A stretch of DNA of 64,000 nt from Ensifer adhaerens (GCF_002007205.1 NZ_LAZS01000005.1:930001-994000); one strand, 5' to 3'. Shown: positions 48,441-58,509, counted from the first letter of the stretch. Translations and numbers: made by a program. The notes: a model not told the origin generated them from the sequence alone.

Positions 48441-49994
48441 ATGAGAGACACGTCCCCCTTCTACATCACGACCGCGATTTCCTACCCGAACGGCAAGCCG
48501 CATATCGGCCACGCCTATGAACTGATCGCGACGGATGCCATGGCGCGCTACCAGCGCCTCGATGGACGTGACGTATTCTTCCTGACCGGCACGGACGAAC
48601 ACGGCCAGAAGATGCAGCAGACGGCGCGCAAGGAAGGCGTGACACCGCAGGAGCTCGCCGACCGCAACTCGGCGGAATTCCAGAAGATGGCCGTGGTGTT
48701 GAACGCATCCAACGACGATTTTATCCGCACGACCGAACCGCGCCACCATCAGGCGTCGCAGGACATCTGGATCCGCATGGGCGAGGCGGGCGACCTCTAC
48801 AAGGATTCCTACGCTGGCTGGTATTCGGTCCGCGACGAGGCCTATTATCAGGAAAACGAGACGGAACTGCGCGGCGACGGCGTGCGCTACGGACCGCAGG
48901 GAACGCCGGTCGAGTGGGTCGAGGAGCAGAGCTACTTCTTCAAGCTGTCCGAATACCAGGACAAGCTCTTGAAGCACTACGAGGAAAACCCTGACTTCAT
49001 CGGCCCGGCCGAGCGCCGCAACGAGGTGATTTCCTTCGTGAAATCAGGCCTCAAGGATCTCTCGGTTTCGCGCACCACCTTCGACTGGGGCATCAAAGTC
49101 CCGAACGATCCGGCCCACGTCATGTATGTGTGGGTCGACGCGCTCACCAATTACCTGACAGCGACGGGCTATCTCGACAACCCGCAAGGTCCGCGCGCCA
49201 AGTTCTGGCCAGCGAACATCCATGTGATCGGCAAGGACATTATCCGCTTCCACGCGGTCTACTGGCCGGCGTTCCTGATGTCGGCCGGACTGCCGTTGCC
49301 TAAGCGTGTCTTTGCCCACGGCTTCCTGCTCAACAAGGGCGAGAAGATGTCGAAGTCGCTCGGCAACGTCGTCGATCCGTTCAATCTCGTCGAACATTTC
49401 GGCCTCGACCAGATCCGCTATTTCTTCCTGCGCGAAGTGTCCTTCGGCCAGGACGGCAGCTACAGCGAGGAGGGGATAGCGACCCGCATCAACTCCGACC
49501 TCGCCAACGGCATCGGCAACCTGGCGAGCCGCTCGCTGTCGATGATCGTCAAGAACTGCGACGGCCAGGTCCCCGTCTGCGGTCCCTTGACCGACGAGGA
49601 CAGGGCGATGCTGGCCGCCGCCGACGCGCTGCACGAGATCACGCGCGACGAGATGGGCAAGCAGATGATCCACCGGGCGCTGGCGGCAATCATCGCAGTC
49701 GTATCCGAGACGGATCGCTACTTCGCCGGCCAGGAGCCCTGGGCGCTGAAGAAGACCGATCCGGCGCGCATGGGAACGGTGCTTTACGTGACGGCCGAAG
49801 TCGTGCGCCAGATCGCCATCCTCTTGCAGCCCTTCATGCCGGAATCCTCGGCAAAGCTGCTCGACCTGGTGGCAGCGCCGGCGGACAAGCGCGACTTCGC
49901 GGCACTCGGCGAGGCGGGCCGCCTTGTCTCGGGCACGCCGCTCGAAGCGCCGAAACCGGTCTTCCCGCGCTACGTCCCGCCGGAAGCGCAATAA
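48441..49994 (+). CDS. metG: Methionyl-tRNA synthetase
   Basis: The 517-residue protein is a class I MetRS of the short type: HIGHAYEL near residue 21, [23 protein letters not shown] near 225, and KMSKS in [14 protein letters not shown] near 300. No zinc-binding cysteine cluster and no C-terminal tRNA-binding extension are present. It charges tRNA-Met. ATG 48441 fits the family start. tatD and a metallo-hydrolase follow closely. Confidence 0.95.
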   Translation: MRDTSPFYITTAISYPNGKPHIGHAYELIATDAMARYQRLDGRDVFFLTGTDEHGQKMQQTARKEGVTPQELADRNSAEFQKMAVVLNASNDDFIRTTEPRHHQASQDIWIRMGEAGDLYKDSYAGWYSVRDEAYYQENETELRGDGVRYGPQGTPVEWVEEQSYFFKLSEYQDKLLKHYEENPDFIGPAERRNEVISFVKSGLKDLSVSRTTFDWGIKVPNDPAHVMYVWVDALTNYLTATGYLDNPQGPRAKFWPANIHVIGKDIIRFHAVYWPAFLMSAGLPLPKRVFAHGFLLNKGEKMSKSLGNVVDPFNLVEHFGLDQIRYFFLREVSFGQDGSYSEEGIATRINSDLANGIGNLASRSLSMIVKNCDGQVPVCGPLTDEDRAMLAAADALHEITRDEMGKQMIHRALAAIIAVVSETDRYFAGQEPWALKKTDPARMGTVLYVTAEVVRQIAILLQPFMPESSAKLLDLVAAPADKRDFAALGEAGRLVSGTPLEAPKPVFPRYVPPEAQ

Positions 49995-50004
49995 GGCATT
50001 GAGC

Positions 50005-50784
50005 ATGCTGATCGATACCCATTGCCATCTGGACTTCCCCGACTTCGAAGCGGAGCGTGACGCGATCGTCGCGCGGGCGCATGACGCGGGTGTCGAGCAG
50101 ATGATCACGATCTCGACCCGCGTGAAGCGGTTCGAGACGATCCTTGCGATCGCCGAGGCCTATCCGAACGTCTTCTGTTCCGTCGGTACCCATCCGCACA
50201 ATGCGGACGAGGAGCTGGACATCACCACGGAAGATCTCGTCCGGCTTTCAGCCCATCCGAAGGTGGTGGCGATCGGCGAGGCGGGTCTCGACTATTTCTA
50301 CGACAATGCCCCGCGCGACGCACAGGCCGAGGGACTGCGCCGTCACATCGCCGCGGCGCGCGAGACAGGACTGCCGCTCGTCATTCACAGCCGCTCGGCT
50401 GACGAGGACATGGCGGCGATCCTGACCGAGGAAACAGGGAAGGGCGCCTTCCCCTTCCTTCTGCACTGCTTCTCCTCCGGCCCGGAGCTTGCTCGTATCG
50501 GCGTAGCGCTCGGCGGCTACGTCTCTTTCTCGGGCATCCTGACCTTCCCGAAATCCGAAGAGCTGCGCGAGATCGCCAAGACCGTGCCGCACGACCGGAT
50601 GATCGTCGAGACCGACGCGCCGTACCTTGCACCGAAACCGTTCCGCGGCAAGCGCAACGAGCCGGCCTACGTCGCCCATACGGCCGCCGTGCTTGCCGAG
50701 ACGATCGGCGTCAGCAAAGAGGAAGTCGCGACGATCACGACGGACAACGCGTTCCGCATCTTCTCGAAGATGCCGAGGCTCTGA
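50005..50784 (+). CDS. tatD: TatD-family metal-dependent hydrolase
   Basis: The 259-residue TIM-barrel protein has THCHLDFP at residue 5, GTHPHNADE, GEAGLDYFYD near 92, VIHSRSADED near 127, HCFSSG near 152 and ETDAPYLAPKP near 203, the full metal set. TatD proteins act as DNases or D-amino-acyl hydrolases. Starts ten bases after metG; ends one base before the next start. Confidence 0.92.
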   Translation: MLIDTHCHLDFPDFEAERDAIVARAHDAGVEQMITISTRVKRFETILAIAEAYPNVFCSVGTHPHNADEELDITTEDLVRLSAHPKVVAIGEAGLDYFYDNAPRDAQAEGLRRHIAAARETGLPLVIHSRSADEDMAAILTEETGKGAFPFLLHCFSSGPELARIGVALGGYVSFSGILTFPKSEELREIAKTVPHDRMIVETDAPYLAPKPFRGKRNEPAYVAHTAAVLAETIGVSKEEVATITTDNAFRIFSKMPRL

Positions 50785-50785
50785 C

Positions 50786-51622
50786 GTGGTGGCGTTCCGG
50801 CGCACCTTCACCATTCTCGGCTGCGGCTCGTCGCCCGGCGTGCCGCGCATTACCGGTGACTGGGGCGCCTGCAATCCTGAAAATCCAAGGAACCGGCGCA
50901 TGCGTGCGGCGTTGCTCGTCGAGCAGGTCGCGCCCGATGGTGGCAAGACCACGGTCGTCATCGACACGGGCCCGGATTTTCGCGCCCAGATGGTCGCGGC
51001 CAATGTCCGTCACATCGATGCGGTGCTCTACACTCATGCCCATGCGGATCATCTGCATGGCATCGACGACCTGCGTGGCTTCGTCATCGAGAACCGTCGG
51101 CGCGTGCCGATCTGGGCCGACGCCTACACGATGGAGCGCATTCGCGAGGGATTTCGTTACTGCCTGGAATCGCCGCCCGGCAGCGGCTATCCGCCGATCG
51201 TCGAGCCGCACATCATTCCCGACGACCTGCCGCCGGTCGTGATATCAGGCGCCGGCGGCCCGATCGCGTTCCGGCCGCTGATGCAGTTTCACGGCAACAT
51301 TCATTCGCTCGGTTTTCGCGTCGGCGACTTTGCCTATTGCAGCGATGTGAGCGACTTTCCGGCAGAAACCATCGCCAAGCTCGGCGGCCTCGACCTGCTG
51401 GTAATAGACACGCTGCAATACAAGTTCCACCCGAGCCATCTGTCACTGGTGCAATCGCTCGGCTGGATTGCACGTTTTGAGCCGAAGCGGGCGGTACTGA
51501 CGCACATGCACGTGCCGCTCGACTACGACACGGTACAGGGTGAAACGCCCGACCAGATCGAGCCGGCATACGACCTGATGCGGCTCGAATTCGACGTCGA
51601 TGACCCTACGTTCAGCGCCTAA
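50786..51622 (+). CDS. PhnP-like metallo-beta-lactamase fold hydrolase
   Basis: The 278-residue protein opens with FTILGCGSSPGVPRITG and has the metal motif THAHADHLHGIDDL near residue 80, then later H and D ligands (QFHGNIHSLGFRVG, CSDVSDFP, THMHVPLDY). This arrangement is that of PhnP/YycJ-type phosphodiesterases. The start is GTG at 50786, one base after the tatD stop, with no ATG nearby. The metG-tatD-MBL order is common in rhizobia. Exact substrate unknown. Confidence 0.87.
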   Translation: MVAFRRTFTILGCGSSPGVPRITGDWGACNPENPRNRRMRAALLVEQVAPDGGKTTVVIDTGPDFRAQMVAANVRHIDAVLYTHAHADHLHGIDDLRGFVIENRRRVPIWADAYTMERIREGFRYCLESPPGSGYPPIVEPHIIPDDLPPVVISGAGGPIAFRPLMQFHGNIHSLGFRVGDFAYCSDVSDFPAETIAKLGGLDLLVIDTLQYKFHPSHLSLVQSLGWIARFEPKRAVLTHMHVPLDYDTVQGETPDQIEPAYDLMRLEFDVDDPTFSA

Positions 51623-51656
51623 ATCAGATTAGAATAAATATCTAATATACTGATTT
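51621..51656. terminator. Convergent hairpin between the MBL gene and purC
   Basis: AAATCAG and ATTAGA pair with TCTAAT and CTGATTT around a seven-base AT loop, with a three-base bulge. It overlaps both stop codons and is AT-rich, so it may end transcription in both directions. Confidence 0.5.
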
Positions 51657-52611
51657 ATTTCGAGAAATATGGCGTCAGGTTGGCGCGAATGCGCTCCAGA
51701 ACCGTCGCGCCCGACGTGTCCGGGACAAAGCTCTGACCGGTGATCTGCTCGAAGGCTTCGATGTAGACGGCCGCGGTCTGCTCGACGAGGTCAACCGGGA
51801 TTTCCGGGATCGGATCCTTGTAGGGGTCGCAGCGTTCCGTGACCCAGGCGCGCACGAAATCCTTGTCGAAACTCCTAGGGCGTTCGCCGCGTTCGAAGCT
51901 CTGCTGGTAGCTGTCGGCGATCCAGTATCGGCTGCTGTCGGGTGTGTGAATCTCGTCGGCAAGGATGATCGTGCCGTTTTCGTCGGTGCCGAACTCGTAT
52001 TTGGTGTCGACGAGGATCAGGCCGCGTTCGGCCGCGCGCTGCTGGCCACGGGCGAAAAGAGCCAGTGCATACTGCCAAACCGTTTCGAGCTGTTCCTTCG
52101 TCAGCAGTCCTTGCTCGAGGATCGCTTCGGCCGAGAGCGGTTCGTCGTGGCCGCCGTCGAAGGCCTTGCTGGTGGGCGTGATGATTGCATGCGGCAGCTT
52201 CTCGTTGTCGCGCATGCCGTCCGGCAAGGTAATGCCGTACATCTCGCGCTCGCCGTTGCGGTACTTCGTCAGGATCGAGGTGCTCGTTGTGCCGGCGAGA
52301 TAGCCGCGCACGACGACCTCGACCGGCAGGATGTCGAGCCGCTTGCCGATGACGACATTGGGGTCCGGATAGCTGACCACATGGTTCGGGCAGATGTCGG
52401 CGGTTTCCTCGAACCAGTAGCGCGCCGTCTGCGTCAGCACATGACCTTTGTTCGGGATCGAGGTCAGGATGACGTCGAAGGCGCTGAGGCGATCCGTAGC
52501 GATGATGATGCGGTTGCCATCGGGCAGGTCGTAGTTTTCACGAACCTTGCCTTTGTAGCGGTTTGGCAGTTCCGGAATGAAAGCATCTGAAAGAACGCGC
52601 AATTCGCTCAT
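51655..52611 (-). CDS. purC: SAICAR synthase
   Basis: The 318-residue protein is phosphoribosylaminoimidazole-succinocarboxamide synthase: [11 protein letters not shown] near residue 19, [10 protein letters not shown] near 38, [13 protein letters not shown] near 98, and LVDTKYEFG near 195. It belongs to the longer type (about 300 residues), not the 240-residue bacterial type, so a second purC may exist elsewhere in the genome. The next upstream gap of 258 bases shows nothing clear. Confidence 0.93.
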   Translation of the reverse strand: MSELRVLSDAFIPELPNRYKGKVRENYDLPDGNRIIIATDRLSAFDVILTSIPNKGHVLTQTARYWFEETADICPNHVVSYPDPNVVIGKRLDILPVEVVVRGYLAGTTSTSILTKYRNGEREMYGITLPDGMRDNEKLPHAIITPTSKAFDGGHDEPLSAEAILEQGLLTKEQLETVWQYALALFARGQQRAAERGLILVDTKYEFGTDENGTIILADEIHTPDSSRYWIADSYQQSFERGERPRSFDKDFVRAWVTERCDPYKDPIPEIPVDLVEQTAAVYIEAFEQITGQSFVPDTSGATVLERIRANLTPYFSK

Positions 52612-52869
52612 CGCATCTGGCCTTGAAAATGAGGTGTTCGGTACTGGAACGCTAAGCAGGCTGGAAAGGCCGGGTCAAGCTCGCCAAGGCAAGGTTCAGC
52701 CGCAATCCATGCTTTCCGGCATATCCGATAGTTCCATAATCTATCTTATGTGATCTTTGTTTGTAGCCGGGGCGGATTCCATTTTCATATGCATCACCCC
52801 TCTCAAGCTGACGAAATGTGCGCCGAGCCCAGCGATCGCTCAGTGCCGGCCTTGTCTCAGTTCTACCCG

Positions 52870-53346
52870 CTACGCCAGTTCGAATTCTGCTCGGCTTGCC
52901 ATATAGGCTGATGAACTGGGCTCGCTTGTCATCATGGTCTTTCGCCAGGTCTCTTGCTCGGCATTGATCAAAGCCAGCTCCCAGACGCAGGCAATGACGG
53001 GTCGCTTTCTCGTATCCACGGGTTCAGCGGCAGAATACTGTTTTCGATAGATATGCTGACAAAGAACCGAGCCCTGTATCCACCAGTGAACCGATATGGA
53101 AAGACCAAGCGTGCCTGGATGAACGATCACGAACCCCAGGCCATTGCTGTCGCCTTGGTCTGCGACACGCGGAAGAACATCTGCCTGGGCGAATGATCGC
53201 GCCAAGCTGACCGTTGCCCCGTCGATCGCATGGCTGTCTGCGACAAGGCCATAGACCTTCAGCCTGAGATCGCCGATCTCCCAACGGCCCGGATGCGAAA
53301 CGGCTCGGGGATGAAAGACTTCGATCGTGCTCGGGTTCATCGACAT
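52870..53346 (-). CDS. Hypothetical protein
   Basis: I do not recognise this 158-residue protein. It is globular and soluble-looking with several Trp and Cys residues (HWWIQGSVLCQHIY, ACVWELALINAEQETWRKTMM). No signal or membrane segment. ATG at 53346; an ATG two codons later is possible. Base composition is a little lower in GC than neighbours, and with the next gene it may be accessory. It is in the same direction as the membrane protein upstream. Confidence 0.55.
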   Translation of the reverse strand: MSMNPSTIEVFHPRAVSHPGRWEIGDLRLKVYGLVADSHAIDGATVSLARSFAQADVLPRVADQGDSNGLGFVIVHPGTLGLSISVHWWIQGSVLCQHIYRKQYSAAEPVDTRKRPVIACVWELALINAEQETWRKTMMTSEPSSSAYMASRAEFELA

Positions 53347-53387
53347 GGTCCGGTCGTCTCCTCAACGGATGATACAGTGGCTTGAAC

Positions 53388-54440
53388 TTATCCAGCTCGA
53401 AGCGTCAGCCGGCTCTTCGCCGGAGATCGGACGGCAAACCAGCCAGCCAGCAGGACCAGAGACAGCATGACGACGTTGTGGGCATATTTGGCGGTCGGCT
53501 CCACCTCGCCCATCAATGGGAAATACGTGAAGGCCAGCGTTCCTCTGCTGACTAGGAAAGCCAAAGCGACGGCGGCGATGTGGTGGACGGTCCAACCCGG
53601 CGGTTGCGCCTGCCACCACACCAGGCCGCCGACGACGGCGATCACGGACGCATTGAAGGCAACGCCGCGCCAACTCTCCCCAAAGACGTCCATCGCCAGC
53701 AGAAACGCCAGCGGCAGCGTCGCCAGGAAGGTTAGAACAGGTTTGGCGGACGATGATGTATCGCGTTCGGCGCTCGCCTTCCGGCCAAAGGTGGTGCCCA
53801 CAAACCAGGCGGCGAGCACGCATGCGGCGACGAGAGCGGCCGATGTAATGAACTGCGACGCCGATGCATTTTGAGATTCTGGATCAAACGCGATGAGCAG
53901 CGCCGTACCCGCGTACACAATCGCCGCGATCGTGATCCCCACTGGCCCCAACCAGGGCTCCATGGCCCGGCGTGGGCGCCAGGCCTCAGCAATCGCAATT
54001 GGTGCGCCGAAGCTGAAGATCACATGCCCGAGAATGAAGTTCAGGGCCTGGTTCGCACTGATGGAAAGGGCGGGAATGAACGCGGCCTGGCGGGATTGAG
54101 CCCAACCTTCATAGGCGAAGTAGTCCTTAGCGAAGAGCGATTGATCAATCAGGCATGCCTGAGCAATGCCAAGAGCGAGCGTCAGCAGAAGCAGAGATGG
54201 CCAGCCCCACCCGGCCCGCCTAACAACCTCGCGCGCGAGCAAGGCTGGCGCGCCGTAAAGTGCCGCAAAGAATAGCAGCGCAAACAGGACGGCAGCGATG
54301 TTACCGGTGTTGTCCGCATAGGCGGCAAGCAGTTCGGCACCAATGGCGCTGAGCCCTGCCAGGCACAAGATCTGCACTGGCCCCAGATAATCTCTGCGAC
54401 CCTTCGTAAGGTAGGGCTCGGATCGGCCGTCAGTGGTCAA
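53388..54440 (-). CDS. Multi-pass membrane protein of unknown function
   Basis: This 350-residue protein has about nine or ten membrane helices and no motif I recognise. The start appears to be TTG at 54440, as no ATG exists near the N-terminus; the ribosome site is weak. Loops carry conserved-looking charged pieces (DYFAYEGWAQSRQAAF). It lies 41 bases upstream of the hypothetical gene and probably shares its transcript. Possibly accessory. Confidence 0.6.
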   Translation of the reverse strand: MTTDGRSEPYLTKGRRDYLGPVQILCLAGLSAIGAELLAAYADNTGNIAAVLFALLFFAALYGAPALLAREVVRRAGWGWPSLLLLTLALGIAQACLIDQSLFAKDYFAYEGWAQSRQAAFIPALSISANQALNFILGHVIFSFGAPIAIAEAWRPRRAMEPWLGPVGITIAAIVYAGTALLIAFDPESQNASASQFITSAALVAACVLAAWFVGTTFGRKASAERDTSSSAKPVLTFLATLPLAFLLAMDVFGESWRGVAFNASVIAVVGGLVWWQAQPPGWTVHHIAAVALAFLVSRGTLAFTYFPLMGEVEPTAKYAHNVVMLSLVLLAGWFAVRSPAKSRLTLRAG

Positions 54441-54612
54441 ACAGGGATCCCGCTACTTTGAGTAGAACAACGAAACGTAAAAATAGGGATGGTTGCCGAC
54501 AGTCGCAAGCCCTGCCCGCATTGCTCGACAACATCGAAGCCGTGTCAGCATTCTCGTTGTCCGGCATTCGCATTGTTCGTTCACTCCTCAGATGGAGGAG
54601 TTTCCGCCGGAG

Positions 54613-55101
54613 CTAGCCTCTTACGTCCTTGGTAAGCCGATCCGCGGGCCCGAAATCGGTCATCTCTGTTCCCGACAACCGGAAACCGAGAGCTTGATAG
54701 AACGAAACCGCATAGCCACCGGACGTTACACCGAGCGTCCTGATGCCGGCGTGCGCGGCCCGCCGCTCCGCCTCAATCAGCAGCATGCGGCCGATTCCCT
54801 GCCGCCATGCGCCGGGATCGATGAAGACGGCATCGACCTCCGCAACCTCTGCAGACCTCGGCAACATTGTGCAGAAGCCGACGACCTCGCCGTCCAGTTC
54901 GGCGACGAACGAATGCGCTATGTTTTCAGGCGCGACGCCGAAGACGCCAGGATTGTCGAGCAGTTCCTGATGGTGTTCGCCGGTCGCCAAGGATGCAAGG
55001 CGCTGGAGCGCCTCCAGGCGCTCATGGTCGGCGACGGTGGCCTGGCGGATCGTTGGCTGCATGGTTTCCATCAAATGACGCACGAGTGTGCCCATAGCCA
55101 T
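54613..55101 (-). CDS. GNAT-family acetyltransferase
   Basis: The 162-residue protein has the GNAT fold: FVAELDGEVVGFCTM, VDAVFIDPGAWRQGIGRMLLIEAE (acetyl-CoA loop) and the C-terminal AVSFYQALGFRLSG. Substrate unknown. Start is uncertain: ATGs at 55101, 55095, 55071 and 55062 all lack a strong ribosome site; I use 55101. It is divergent from the ArsR-like regulator, so the palindrome between them could control both. Confidence 0.8.
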   Translation of the reverse strand: MAMGTLVRHLMETMQPTIRQATVADHERLEALQRLASLATGEHHQELLDNPGVFGVAPENIAHSFVAELDGEVVGFCTMLPRSAEVAEVDAVFIDPGAWRQGIGRMLLIEAERRAAHAGIRTLGVTSGGYAVSFYQALGFRLSGTEMTDFGPADRLTKDVRG

Positions 55102-55190
55102 ACTCTGAGCGGTCGTCCTGCTCAATCACTGCGAGATTTTGCAGCCTCTCCTCGGCGCATACACCGCCCCTGCCCGCATCGGACGCAGCT

Positions 55191-55225
55191 GTTGCCTTGA
55201 CAAAAAAATCTGTCAAGGCAACTAT
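55191..55225 (+). promoter_or_regulatory. Long perfect palindrome, candidate operator and promoter of the ArsR-like operon
   Basis: GTTGCCTTGACA (55191-55202), eight-base spacer, TGTCAAGGCAAC (55211-55222) is a perfect 12-base inverted repeat. A consensus -35 TTGACA (55197-55202) lies in its left arm; the region 17 bases on (AACTAT, 55220) is only a weak -10. The regulator starts at 55232 without a ribosome binding site, so the mRNA could be leaderless. Autoregulation by the ArsR-like protein is inferred. Confidence 0.65.
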
Positions 55226-55231
55226 CCACCC

Positions 55232-55852
55232 ATGCTCGATCTTGATGTCATAGACGCGCCGGCCGCCGCCGCGCTTGCCCTGGAGCCGATCAAGGCCCGC
55301 TTGCTGTCGGAGCTCGCCGCGCCTGCATCGGCCGCCGCACTGGCCGCCCGGGTGGGATTGACGCGCCAGAAGGTCAACTATCACCTCCGGGCGCTCGAAG
55401 AACACAAGCTGATCGAACCGGCCGAGGAGCGGCGCTGGGGTGGACTGACCGAGCGACTTATGGTGGCGACGGCTGCATCTTACGTCGTTTCGCCGGCGGC
55501 GCTGGGACCGATTGCCGCCGATCCCGGACGTAGCAACGATCGCCTTTCGGCCAGCTATCTGGTCGCGCTGGCGGCTCGCATGGTGCGCGAAGTCGGCAGC
55601 CTGCTCCGCAGCGCCCGCCAACAGGACAAGCGGCTGGCGACGCTGTCGATCGACACCGTGATCAGCTTTCGTTCGCCGGCGGAGCGCGCCGCCTTTACTG
55701 CCGATCTCACCCAGGCCGTAACCGCGCTCGCCGCGCGCTACCACGATGAAAGCGCGCCGAACACACGGCCGCATCGGCTCGTCATTGCCTCTTATCCTGC
55801 GCCAAACGACGTGGCTGCAGGCAACGTCGACCCCGACGACACCAACTCCTGA
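55232..55852 (+). CDS. ArsR-like winged-helix transcriptional regulator
   Basis: The 206-residue protein has an N-terminal winged helix (residues about 15-75): ALEPIKARLLSELAAPASAA, recognition helix LTRQKVNYHLRALEEHKLIE, wing ERRWGGLTERL. The C-terminal half is a helical effector or dimer region without metal-binding cysteines. ArsR-type regulators next to SRPBCC (AHSA1) genes are common. No Shine-Dalgarno is seen before ATG 55232. The SRPBCC gene follows after 11 bases. Confidence 0.87.
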   Translation: MLDLDVIDAPAAAALALEPIKARLLSELAAPASAAALAARVGLTRQKVNYHLRALEEHKLIEPAEERRWGGLTERLMVATAASYVVSPAALGPIAADPGRSNDRLSASYLVALAARMVREVGSLLRSARQQDKRLATLSIDTVISFRSPAERAAFTADLTQAVTALAARYHDESAPNTRPHRLVIASYPAPNDVAAGNVDPDDTNS

Positions 55853-55863
55853 AAGGATATCTC

Positions 55864-56661
55864 ATGCCGATCAAGAAGGATGGCAGCGGAAAGCGCTGGG
55901 TTGAAATGGAACTGATCGTGCCGGGCTCGCCCGAAGAGGTCTGGCACGCGATCGCGACCGGCAACGGCAATAGTGCCTGGTTCACCAAGACGGAGATCGA
56001 CGAACGGATCGGAGGCAGCATCGCCTTCGACTTCGGTCCGAACGGTGGTTCGACCGGCGAGGTCACCCACTGGGAGCCACCTGCCCGCTTTGCCTATGTC
56101 GAGCGTGAATGGAGCGAAGGCGCGCCGCCGGTCGCAACCGAAATCACCATCACGGCGCGCTCCGGCGATCGCTGCGTGCTGCGCATGGTGCACTCGCTGT
56201 TTTCCTCGACCGACGACTGGGACGATCAGTTGGAAGGATTCGAGGGCGGCTGGCCCGCGTTCTTCGAAGTCTTGCGGATCTATCTCGCGCACTTTGCCGG
56301 CGAGAAAGCGGCAAGCTGCTTCGCCATGGCACGAACGAAAGAACCGGAAGCCAAGGCCTGGGAGCGCCTGACCGAAGCGCTTGGGCTTGCCGGCGCGAAT
56401 GTTGCCGAGGAGCGCACCACGCCACCACAGCCGGAGCACCTTGCCGGCATCGTCGAGCGGGTGCAGCAGGACGCCAAGCAGCGCTATCTGCTCCTGCGCT
56501 TGAAGGCCCCTGCCGCCGGCATCGCGCTGATCGGAACCTATTCGACCGGCGATGGCGCCAATGCGAGCATGGCGCTCTATTTCTACGGCGATGACGCGAG
56601 AGTGCGTGCGGCCGACAGCGAACCGAAATGGCGCGACTGGCTCGAAGCAACGTTCCGGTAA
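55864..56661 (+). CDS. SRPBCC (AHSA1-like) domain protein
   Basis: This 265-residue protein has an N-terminal SRPBCC lipid/ligand-binding fold of the AHSA1 type (ELIVPGSPEEVWHAIATGNGN, SAWFTKTEID, GEVTHWEPPARFAYVER, then WPAFFEVLRIYLAHF). The last 100 residues form a second domain I cannot name. It is co-expressed with the ArsR-like gene and may bind a hydrophobic ligand sensed by that regulator. ATG follows GAAAGGAT. Confidence 0.83.
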   Translation: MPIKKDGSGKRWVEMELIVPGSPEEVWHAIATGNGNSAWFTKTEIDERIGGSIAFDFGPNGGSTGEVTHWEPPARFAYVEREWSEGAPPVATEITITARSGDRCVLRMVHSLFSSTDDWDDQLEGFEGGWPAFFEVLRIYLAHFAGEKAASCFAMARTKEPEAKAWERLTEALGLAGANVAEERTTPPQPEHLAGIVERVQQDAKQRYLLLRLKAPAAGIALIGTYSTGDGANASMALYFYGDDARVRAADSEPKWRDWLEATFR

Positions 56662-56928
56662 ACCCTGCTCGATCGAACCGGCCAGCTTTCAGTTCAGCCC
56701 GCTGTTCCAGGAGCGGCGGGTTCCTCTTCGACCTGCCGCCACCCTCTCCACCAATATCACTAACTTATGATATTTAAATCAATACATTCGAATTATATTG
56801 CAAGTTATTGGATATACATACCAATCTCTCAGCATGAGAGTGGCCATAGCCACTTTCGCTGCCGACGCTCCCGTTTCCAAGCCGCATGGCTGCCCTATGG
56901 TCGTTGATTGAAATAAGGGAGGACGGCG

Positions 56929-57351
56929 ATGTTCAGGAGCTTTGCTATTGTGGTGCTAGGTCTGCTGGCTCAGTTGATTGGCGGGGCCGCGTTCGCAGAC
57001 GAGCCCATCGATACGGCGCGGGCCATCATACAGCAGCAGATCACGGCGTTCCTGCACGACGACGCGGAGGCTGCCTATTCGTTCGCCTCGCCAGCCATCC
57101 GCGGAAAGTTTCCCGACAAGGCCGCCTTTTTCGACATGGTCAAGCGCGGCTATCAACCGGTCTACCGGCCCGGCAACTTCGCTTTCGGCCGCTCGAAGGT
57201 CGTTGGCGATCAGGTGTTGCAGGAGGTGCTGATCTCGGCCCCTGACGGAAAGGACTGGACGGCGGTCTACGAACTCCTGAAGCAACCGGACGGCAGCTAC
57301 AAGATCAATGGCGTGATGATGCTGCAACAGACGCCGGGTCCGGCGATCTGA
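56929..57351 (+). CDS. Secreted DUF4864 protein
   Basis: The 140-residue protein has a signal peptide (to about residue 23, AFADE) and a DUF4864 domain: IIQQQITAFLHDDAEAAYSFASPAIRGKFPD, then GYQPVYRPGNFAFG. Function unknown; periplasmic. GGGAGGA seven bases before ATG gives a strong ribosome site. The 267 bases upstream are AT-rich around 56755-56825 and probably hold its promoter. Confidence 0.85.
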   Translation: MFRSFAIVVLGLLAQLIGGAAFADEPIDTARAIIQQQITAFLHDDAEAAYSFASPAIRGKFPDKAAFFDMVKRGYQPVYRPGNFAFGRSKVVGDQVLQEVLISAPDGKDWTAVYELLKQPDGSYKINGVMMLQQTPGPAI

Positions 57352-57378
57352 GCCGTTTGCCGAAGAGGGATTGCCTTC

Positions 57379-58509
57379 TCAAACCGGCGGCAGGTCCCCT
57401 CGCCGCCAGGTCTCCTGGGTTTCGGCCATGAAGTCGGCGAAGCGACCTTCGTCGATCGCCAGGCGAATGCCGGCCATCAGTTCCTGGTAATAGGCGAGAT
57501 TGTTCCAGCTCAAGAGCATGCCGCCGAGCGATTCGTTCGAGCGGATCAGGTGGTGCAGATAGGCGCGCGAATAGTCGCGCGCCGCAGGGCACGAGGACTG
57601 CTCGTCGAGCGGGCGCATGTCTTCGGCGTGGCGCGCGTTGCGCAGGTTGATGCGGCCGTGGCGCGTGAAAGCGAGACCATGACGACCGGAGCGGGTCGGC
57701 ATCACGCAATCGAACATGTCGATGCCCTCGGCCACCGACCGCAGGATGTCGTCGGGCGTACCGACGCCCATCAGGTAACGGGGCTTGTCCACCGGCATGA
57801 TCGGGCAGGTAATGTCGAGCATGCGCAGCATTACCTCCTGCGGCTCGCCGACGGCGAGACCACCGACGGCATAGCCCTTGAGGTCGAGCCCCTTCAGCGC
57901 TTCAGCCGAGCGTTCGCGCAGCTTCGGGATATCGCCGCCCTGCACGATGCCGAACATCGCCTTGCCCGGCTGGTCGCCGAAGGCCACCTTGCAGCGCTCG
58001 GCCCAGCGCAGCGACATTTCCATCGCGCGCTCGATTTCCTTGGGCTCGGCCGGCAGCGCCACGCATTCGTCGAGCTGCATCTGGATATCGCTGTCGAGAA
58101 GTCCCTGGATCTCGATCGAACGTTCCGGCGACATGTGGAAGAGCGCGCCGTCAACGTGGCTCTTGAAAGTGACGCCCTGTTCGTCGAGCTTGCGCAGGCC
58201 GGCCAGCGACATCACCTGGAAGCCGCCCGAATCCGTCAGGATCGGACCCTGCCAGCGGATCAGGCCATGTAGGCCGCCGAGCCGCGCGACGCGCTCCGCA
58301 CCCGGACGCAGCATCAGGTGGTAGGTGTTGCCGAGAATGATGTCGGCGCCGAGATCCTTCACCTGGTCGAGATACATCGCCTTGACCGTGCCGACGGTAC
58401 CGACGGGCATGAAGGCCGGCGTGCGGATCGTGCCGCGCGGCATGGAAACCTCGCCGCGACGGGCCTTGCCGTCGGTCTTGTGTAGCTTGAACTGGAAGGT
58501 CTCGGTCAT
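57379..58509 (-). CDS. tgt: tRNA-guanine transglycosylase, zinc site degenerate
   Basis: The 376-residue protein is bacterial Tgt: [10 protein letters not shown] near residue 92, nucleophile region [13 protein letters not shown], and GGLAVGEP. It swaps guanine for preQ1 at the wobble base of tRNAs for Asp, Asn, His and Tyr. The zinc ligands of E. coli Tgt (Cys302, Cys304, Cys307, His333) align with Ser305, Cys307, Ala310 and Asn336 here, so the structural zinc is probably not bound. It follows queA with no gap (QueA acts next in queuosine synthesis). Confidence 0.93.
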   Translation of the reverse strand: MTETFQFKLHKTDGKARRGEVSMPRGTIRTPAFMPVGTVGTVKAMYLDQVKDLGADIILGNTYHLMLRPGAERVARLGGLHGLIRWQGPILTDSGGFQVMSLAGLRKLDEQGVTFKSHVDGALFHMSPERSIEIQGLLDSDIQMQLDECVALPAEPKEIERAMEMSLRWAERCKVAFGDQPGKAMFGIVQGGDIPKLRERSAEALKGLDLKGYAVGGLAVGEPQEVMLRMLDITCPIMPVDKPRYLMGVGTPDDILRSVAEGIDMFDCVMPTRSGRHGLAFTRHGRINLRNARHAEDMRPLDEQSSCPAARDYSRAYLHHLIRSNESLGGMLLSWNNLAYYQELMAGIRLAIDEGRFADFMAETQETWRRGDLPPV

